Positions 61,007 to 64,000 of a stretch of DNA of 64,000 nucleotides are shown here, piece after piece; positions within the stretch are counted from its first letter, which is position 1, and each line of letters starts with the position of its first letter. The notes beneath the pieces are model-generated. The model did no database searches. It was not told the DNA's origin and saw only the letters and a program-made list of their open reading frames with translations. The translations under genes and the position numbers were made by a program. Origin of the DNA: DSPP01 sp964607165 (GTDB taxonomy: Bacteria > Zixibacteria > MSB-5A5 > DSPP01); NCBI GenBank assembly GCA_964607165.1, contig CAZSIT010000012.1, positions 1-64,000 of the forward strand. The letters are read 5' to 3'.

Positions 61007-61540
61007 ATGCGAAAAACTTTGATTGGCCTTATTGCTTTAACGCTGTTTATTACGCCGGCTTTTGCGACACATTTGGTGGATTCCGTGCGCATCACGGTAA
61101 GCTCAGGCAGTCATACCATCAGCACCACTTCTTTTCCGAACGGGGTCTGGTTTGACCTGCCAGGGGGAGTGCGGGAAACAGTGAAGACTTCACCGCCTTT
61201 TCCAACTGTTGCACCGGGAAACGTAGTTTCGGTCACGCGCAACTTAGTATCCGATCCCGATACGGTAGTTGGGGCTAACTTTGATATGTCGATGGATGGC
61301 GTGCCGCATGGCGGATCAAACCATTATACGGGGGCTTCCTGGCTGGCGCACTTAAACCAGCTTGGCGACCTAATCGGCCATTCTCCCAACGATGCGGACG
61401 TTAAATACCAGCTGGTTTTGAAAGCGGACCCGCCTCCCAAGGTGCCGGCTTTGACCCCGTTCGGTCTTGCCGCTCTGATTCTGCTATTGACCGGAGTCGG
61501 GTTCTATTATTTTTTGCGCCGCAGACGAATGATGGTTTAG
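61007..61540 (+). CDS. Exported protein with a C-terminal membrane sorting tail
   Basis: This 177-residue protein has a signal peptide (MRKTLIGLIALTLFITPAFA), a domain of about 120 residues with VRITVSSGSHTIS and SVTRNLVSDPDT, and the tail KVPALTPFGLAALILLLTGV followed by FYYFLRRRRMMV. A VPALTPFGL-type motif, hydrophobic helix and arginine cluster resemble IPTL/PEP-CTERM-type signals processed by exosortase-like or related enzymes. A strong AGGAGG lies before ATG 61007 and a terminator follows. Confidence 0.8.
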   Translation: MRKTLIGLIALTLFITPAFATHLVDSVRITVSSGSHTISTTSFPNGVWFDLPGGVRETVKTSPPFPTVAPGNVVSVTRNLVSDPDTVVGANFDMSMDGVPHGGSNHYTGASWLAHLNQLGDLIGHSPNDADVKYQLVLKADPPPKVPALTPFGLAALILLLTGVGFYYFLRRRRMMV

Positions 61541-61557
61541 TTTTTTTCAAATCAGAG

Positions 61558-61595
61558 TAACGGCCTCCTTTTGAGCAGGGGGCCGTTATTTTTTT
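61558..61595 (+). terminator. Rho-independent terminator
   Basis: The stem TAACGGCC/GGCCGTTA, extended by a few inner pairs, is followed by a run of T. It lies 18 nt after the stop of the gene at 61007-61540. Confidence 0.85.
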
Positions 61596-61599
61596 GGAA

Positions 61600-62442
61600 C
61601 TATTTTATTGTGGCGAGCAAGTTCAAGTTGAGATAATAAAAATCTAAAACCTCCAAAGAGCGCGCCATTTTTGGCGAGAAGATGCGAACTATATCGGGCA
61701 GGGTAGTGCCAAGACCAAAGCGCAATTCGCGCAAAGGAGAAATGCGATTGGAGGCCCTGCGGGTGCCATAACCAATTCCGAGTGAGAAAGGCTGTCTATC
61801 ATCCCATTTCAGCGGGGGGCGGTAGGTGCCCCAGAAGATGAAGTTATCGAACTGCTCGCCGGTTTGGGAAAAGAGATGATTTTGCGAGAAAAATGGGTTG
61901 GATTTTGCGCTTGTTTTGATATCCCAGTTACCTGGATGGTTCAGCTTCAACAGACCCAAGCCTATACCTGCATAATCGGCAATCAAATCTTCCACGCCAA
62001 AGCCCTGGGTGGTATTGAAAGCGTCCATCGGAACTTCAACGAACGTTAAAAGAAAAGCGCTTTCGAGGGCGCTGAATATTTTGGCTTTTTTGGGAGAAAA
62101 GCCGGTCCAGCGATAGGCACGATAGAATTCTTTTGTGAGCGTGTAACCGAAAAAAAGATGGCTGACTTCATCGTTTTGCGCCAGGTAGTCACCAGACCAA
62201 TCGTTTTTAAAATGAAATTTTCCGGTTGAGCCGCCCCAGCTTTTCTGGGTTTGGTCATACGTGTAAACGAGAGCAACGGCGTGCCCACCGCCTAAAATCA
62301 AGAGCCGGGAAGATTTTGGTTTGTAGATGGAAGGCAAAGTTACCGGCGAAGCATACTGCAAAACGGAGTCGAGCTTGGCCGGCGGCTCGGCGAAAAGAGC
62401 TGATGTGGTGAGGCAGAAAAGAAAGATTGCGATATTTTTCAA
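61600..62442 (-). CDS. DUF2279-family periplasmic protein
   Basis: This 280-residue protein has a signal peptide (MKNIAIFLFCLTTSALFA) and the DUF2279 pattern KFHFKNDWSGDYLAQNDEV with HLFFGYTLTKEFYRAYRWTG. Its C-terminal part is beta-rich, with GTYRPPLKWDDRQPFSLGIG and terminal LNLNLLATIK suggestive of a membrane-barrel-like strand. Function unknown. It overlaps the ABC ATPase gene by 4 nt, so it is probably co-expressed with it. Confidence 0.75.
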   Translation of the reverse strand: MKNIAIFLFCLTTSALFAEPPAKLDSVLQYASPVTLPSIYKPKSSRLLILGGGHAVALVYTYDQTQKSWGGSTGKFHFKNDWSGDYLAQNDEVSHLFFGYTLTKEFYRAYRWTGFSPKKAKIFSALESAFLLTFVEVPMDAFNTTQGFGVEDLIADYAGIGLGLLKLNHPGNWDIKTSAKSNPFFSQNHLFSQTGEQFDNFIFWGTYRPPLKWDDRQPFSLGIGYGTRRASNRISPLRELRFGLGTTLPDIVRIFSPKMARSLEVLDFYYLNLNLLATIK

Positions 62443-63512
62443 ATTCTTTTTCCGGTTTGAGAGTCGAAAAAGAAAAAGTCTTCAGGATTTAGAGCTATTG
62501 ATTCGGGAACGAGTTCCGTTTTTTCCGGCGTCCGGACCGAAAACTTCTGGCCGTCCGGCGTCTGGAAATGATAGAAAAATTCATGGCCGAAATTTTCGAT
62601 GGTTTGAAGTTGGGCCGGAATGTTCAAAGAGTTATTTTCGGTTGTCTTTGAAAGTTTAGCTTTTTCAGGGCGAAAACCGAGGGTGATTTTAGCGGAAGCG
62701 GCGGTTTTTCCCTTTAGAAACTCTGGCAAAGGGAGTTTCCAGCTTTCAAAATTCAGGGCGCCGTCAGAAAAACCGGAGCTTGTTAGGGCGTTCATACCGG
62801 GATGGCCGAAAAATTGGGCAACAAAGAGCGTTTGCGGGTTGTTGTAAATCTCCTCGGGCGTGCCGGTTTGCAACAATTCACCTGCGCGCATCACCCCGAT
62901 TTGGTCTCCCAGGCTCATCGCCTCGGTTTGATCGTGGGTGACGTAAAGAGTGGCTGCTTTCAGTTCTTTTTTCAGTCCCAATAGTTCCTGGCGGACGCGC
63001 TGGCGCAAAGCGGCGTCTAAATTCGATAACGGCTCGTCCAAGAGCAGAACTTTCGGTTCGCGCACCATAGCGCGGCCCAACGCGACGCGCTGGCGTTCGC
63101 CGCCCGAAAGGGCTTTAGGTTTTCGCTCTAAAAGATGAGAGAGGCCGAGCAGTTCGGCGGTTTTGTGGACTTTGGTTTTGATTTCGTCCTTGGGAACTTT
63201 TTTCAATTTAAGTCCAAAGGCGATGTTTTCGAAAACGGTCATATGCGGATAAAGGGCATAGTTTTGAAAAACCATCGCCACCTCCCGCTCTTTAGGAGGG
63301 AGCTGGTTTACCTTTCGCTCCCCGATTAGAATTTCTCCCTCACTGGGGTCAGATAATCCAGCCACAAGGCGGAGGGTCGTTGATTTACCACAACCGGAAG
63401 GGCCGACTAAGACTAAGAAACTTCTGTCGGCAACTTCAAATGAAACCTGTTTGGGGATTTCGGCGCCGTTTTCAAAACGATGTGAGACTTGTTTGAGTGA
63501 GAGCGATGCCAT
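62439..63512 (-). CDS. MalK/UgpC-type ABC transporter ATPase
   Basis: This 357-residue ATPase has Walker A GPSGCGKS, signature LSGGERQRVALGRAM, Walker B LLLDEPLSNLD and H-loop YVTHDQTEAMSLGD, then a C-terminal TOBE-like region (KITLGFRPEKAKL). This is the group that powers sugar or glycerol-phosphate importers (MsmX/UgpC-like). No permease or binding protein is beside it, so it may serve several importers. ATG 63512 begins the family; the open frame to 63617 is not needed. Confidence 0.92.
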   Translation of the reverse strand: MASLSLKQVSHRFENGAEIPKQVSFEVADRSFLVLVGPSGCGKSTTLRLVAGLSDPSEGEILIGERKVNQLPPKEREVAMVFQNYALYPHMTVFENIAFGLKLKKVPKDEIKTKVHKTAELLGLSHLLERKPKALSGGERQRVALGRAMVREPKVLLLDEPLSNLDAALRQRVRQELLGLKKELKAATLYVTHDQTEAMSLGDQIGVMRAGELLQTGTPEEIYNNPQTLFVAQFFGHPGMNALTSSGFSDGALNFESWKLPLPEFLKGKTAASAKITLGFRPEKAKLSKTTENNSLNIPAQLQTIENFGHEFFYHFQTPDGQKFSVRTPEKTELVPESIALNPEDFFFFDSQTGKRI

Positions 63513-63548
63513 TGAAAATAAGATAAACAATCGATTCGGATTGTCAAA

Positions 63549-63574
63549 AAAAACCGACAGGTTTGTCGGTTTTT
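63549..63574. promoter_or_regulatory. Perfect hairpin between divergent genes
   Basis: AAAAACCGACA/TGTCGGTTTTT forms an 11-bp perfect stem with loop GGTT. It lies 37 nt in front of the ATPase start and 65 nt before the Rrf2 promoter's -35, so it resembles a terminator on either strand but has no gene to end. Confidence 0.6.
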
Positions 63575-63640
63575 GTCCGACTATTTTGCTTACAGACAGG
63601 AATTGATTGCTTACCAAGGGCTTACGGGAGTCGATAGATA

Positions 63641-63669
63641 TTGACTAAAGGCCTTAAAGATAGTATAAT
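63641..63669 (+). promoter_or_regulatory. Sigma-70 promoter of the Rrf2 gene
   Basis: TTGACT (63641-63646) and a perfect TATAAT (63664-63669) are separated by 17 nt. The Rrf2 start is 27 nt downstream of the -10. Confidence 0.85.
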
Positions 63670-63696
63670 TAAATGCCGACTTTTAGAGTCGGGTAT

Positions 63697-64000
63697 ATGT
63701 TTACGCTAAGCAAAAAAACGGATTACGGGCTTTTGGCCATCGGGTATCTTTGGTTGGCGGGCCAGGAAAAACGGGTTTCGGCCAAAGAGATTTCCAGCCG
63801 ATACGAGATCCCAACCGAGCTTTTAGCCAAAATCTTACAAAAGCTGGCCCGGCGCGGCATTGTGGAAGCGGTTCCGGGACCTTCGGGCGGGTATCGGCTG
63901 GCCAAAGAAGCCCGCGAGATCCGATTGACGGACGTGATTGTGGCGGTGGGAGACGAAGTGGCGCTTATCACCTGTTTAAAGCACGACCACAACGACTGTG
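63697..64000 (+). CDS. Rrf2-family transcriptional regulator (partial, cut by the window end)
   Basis: The first 101 residues show the Rrf2/IscR winged helix: MFTLSKKTDYGLLAIGYL, AKEISSRYEIPTELLAKILQ and VPGPSGGYRLAKEAREIRL. Two cysteines appear at the end (ITCLKHDHNDC), in the place where IscR/SufR-type members bind an Fe-S cluster. It probably controls iron-sulphur assembly or a similar pathway beyond this window. A near-consensus promoter precedes it. Confidence 0.92.
   Translation, partial: MFTLSKKTDYGLLAIGYLWLAGQEKRVSAKEISSRYEIPTELLAKILQKLARRGIVEAVPGPSGGYRLAKEAREIRLTDVIVAVGDEVALITCLKHDHNDC

Overview
The window is a 64 kb stretch of bacterial chromosome of intermediate GC. I see no phage, plasmid or rRNA genes. 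Several gene types point to a Gram-negative, probably uncultivated lineage near the Fibrobacteres-Chlorobi-Bacteroidetes group, with candidate phylum Zixibacteria as one possibility: a complete Bat operon, long secreted FG-GAP and Hydin-type proteins with dockerin-like C-termini, TolB-like propellers, and a FlgD-like type IX-style C-terminal sorting domain. This placement is inferred from gene content only.

Layout. 0.3-4.7 kb: a type III-like restriction-modification locus (methylase with an internal TAG, helicase, separate PD-(D/E)XK nuclease). 4.8-8.5 kb: ECF sigma/anti-sigma pair, TIGR04282/DUF2064 protein, creatininase-like amidase, ribA. 8.7-14.5 kb: two ABC exporters flanking an SH3-domain secreted protein. 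14.6-16.8 kb: isopropylmalate/isocitrate dehydrogenase remnant, M24 peptidase, UbiA prenyltransferase. 16.8-17.5 kb: gene-free block of small palindromic repeats. 17.5-26.8 kb: moxR-DUF58-bat operon with one broken gene. 26.8-33.0 kb: a leftward run of small membrane, regulatory and housekeeping genes (DUF4173, uppS, winged-helix regulator with two matching operators, VOC, Nudix, AlkD-like). 33.0-36.8 kb: two tRNA-Glu genes on either side of a phosphodiesterase-VTT fusion, then a PH-like gene between two ~230 bp direct repeats. 36.8-54.6 kb: large secreted proteins (propeller-amidohydrolase, FG-GAP, lipoprotein, a 2,667-residue Hydin-repeat protein, a TolB-like protein). 54.7-58.9 kb: methyltransferase, a frameshifted membrane protein, Cdd1-like and DinB-like proteins, tRNA-Ser, DUF169 and UroD-family proteins. 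58.9-64 kb: FG-GAP protein with a sorting domain, an orphan sorting-domain remnant, a small C-terminally anchored protein, DUF2279, a MalK-type ATPase and the start of an Rrf2 regulator.

The most unusual signal is a family of about 33-nt palindromic elements with ends CCTGGCC and GGGCAGGC and a variable middle. One copy sits in the variable loop of tRNA-Glu(UUC); without it the tRNA has the same regular architecture as its 2-kb-distant CUC paralogue. Another copy of exactly 33 nt sits in frame in the propeller-amidohydrolase gene and adds 11 residues. Other copies lie between genes. A second family of hairpins (GGGC...GCCCCTAC) keeps its pairing while stem sequences differ between copies. The window also holds several small lesions: internal TAG and TAA codons, a 1-nt frameshift, an 8-bp tandem duplication causing a frameshift, and two gene remnants. 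Some could be assembly errors; the tandem duplication and remnants look like genuine decay.
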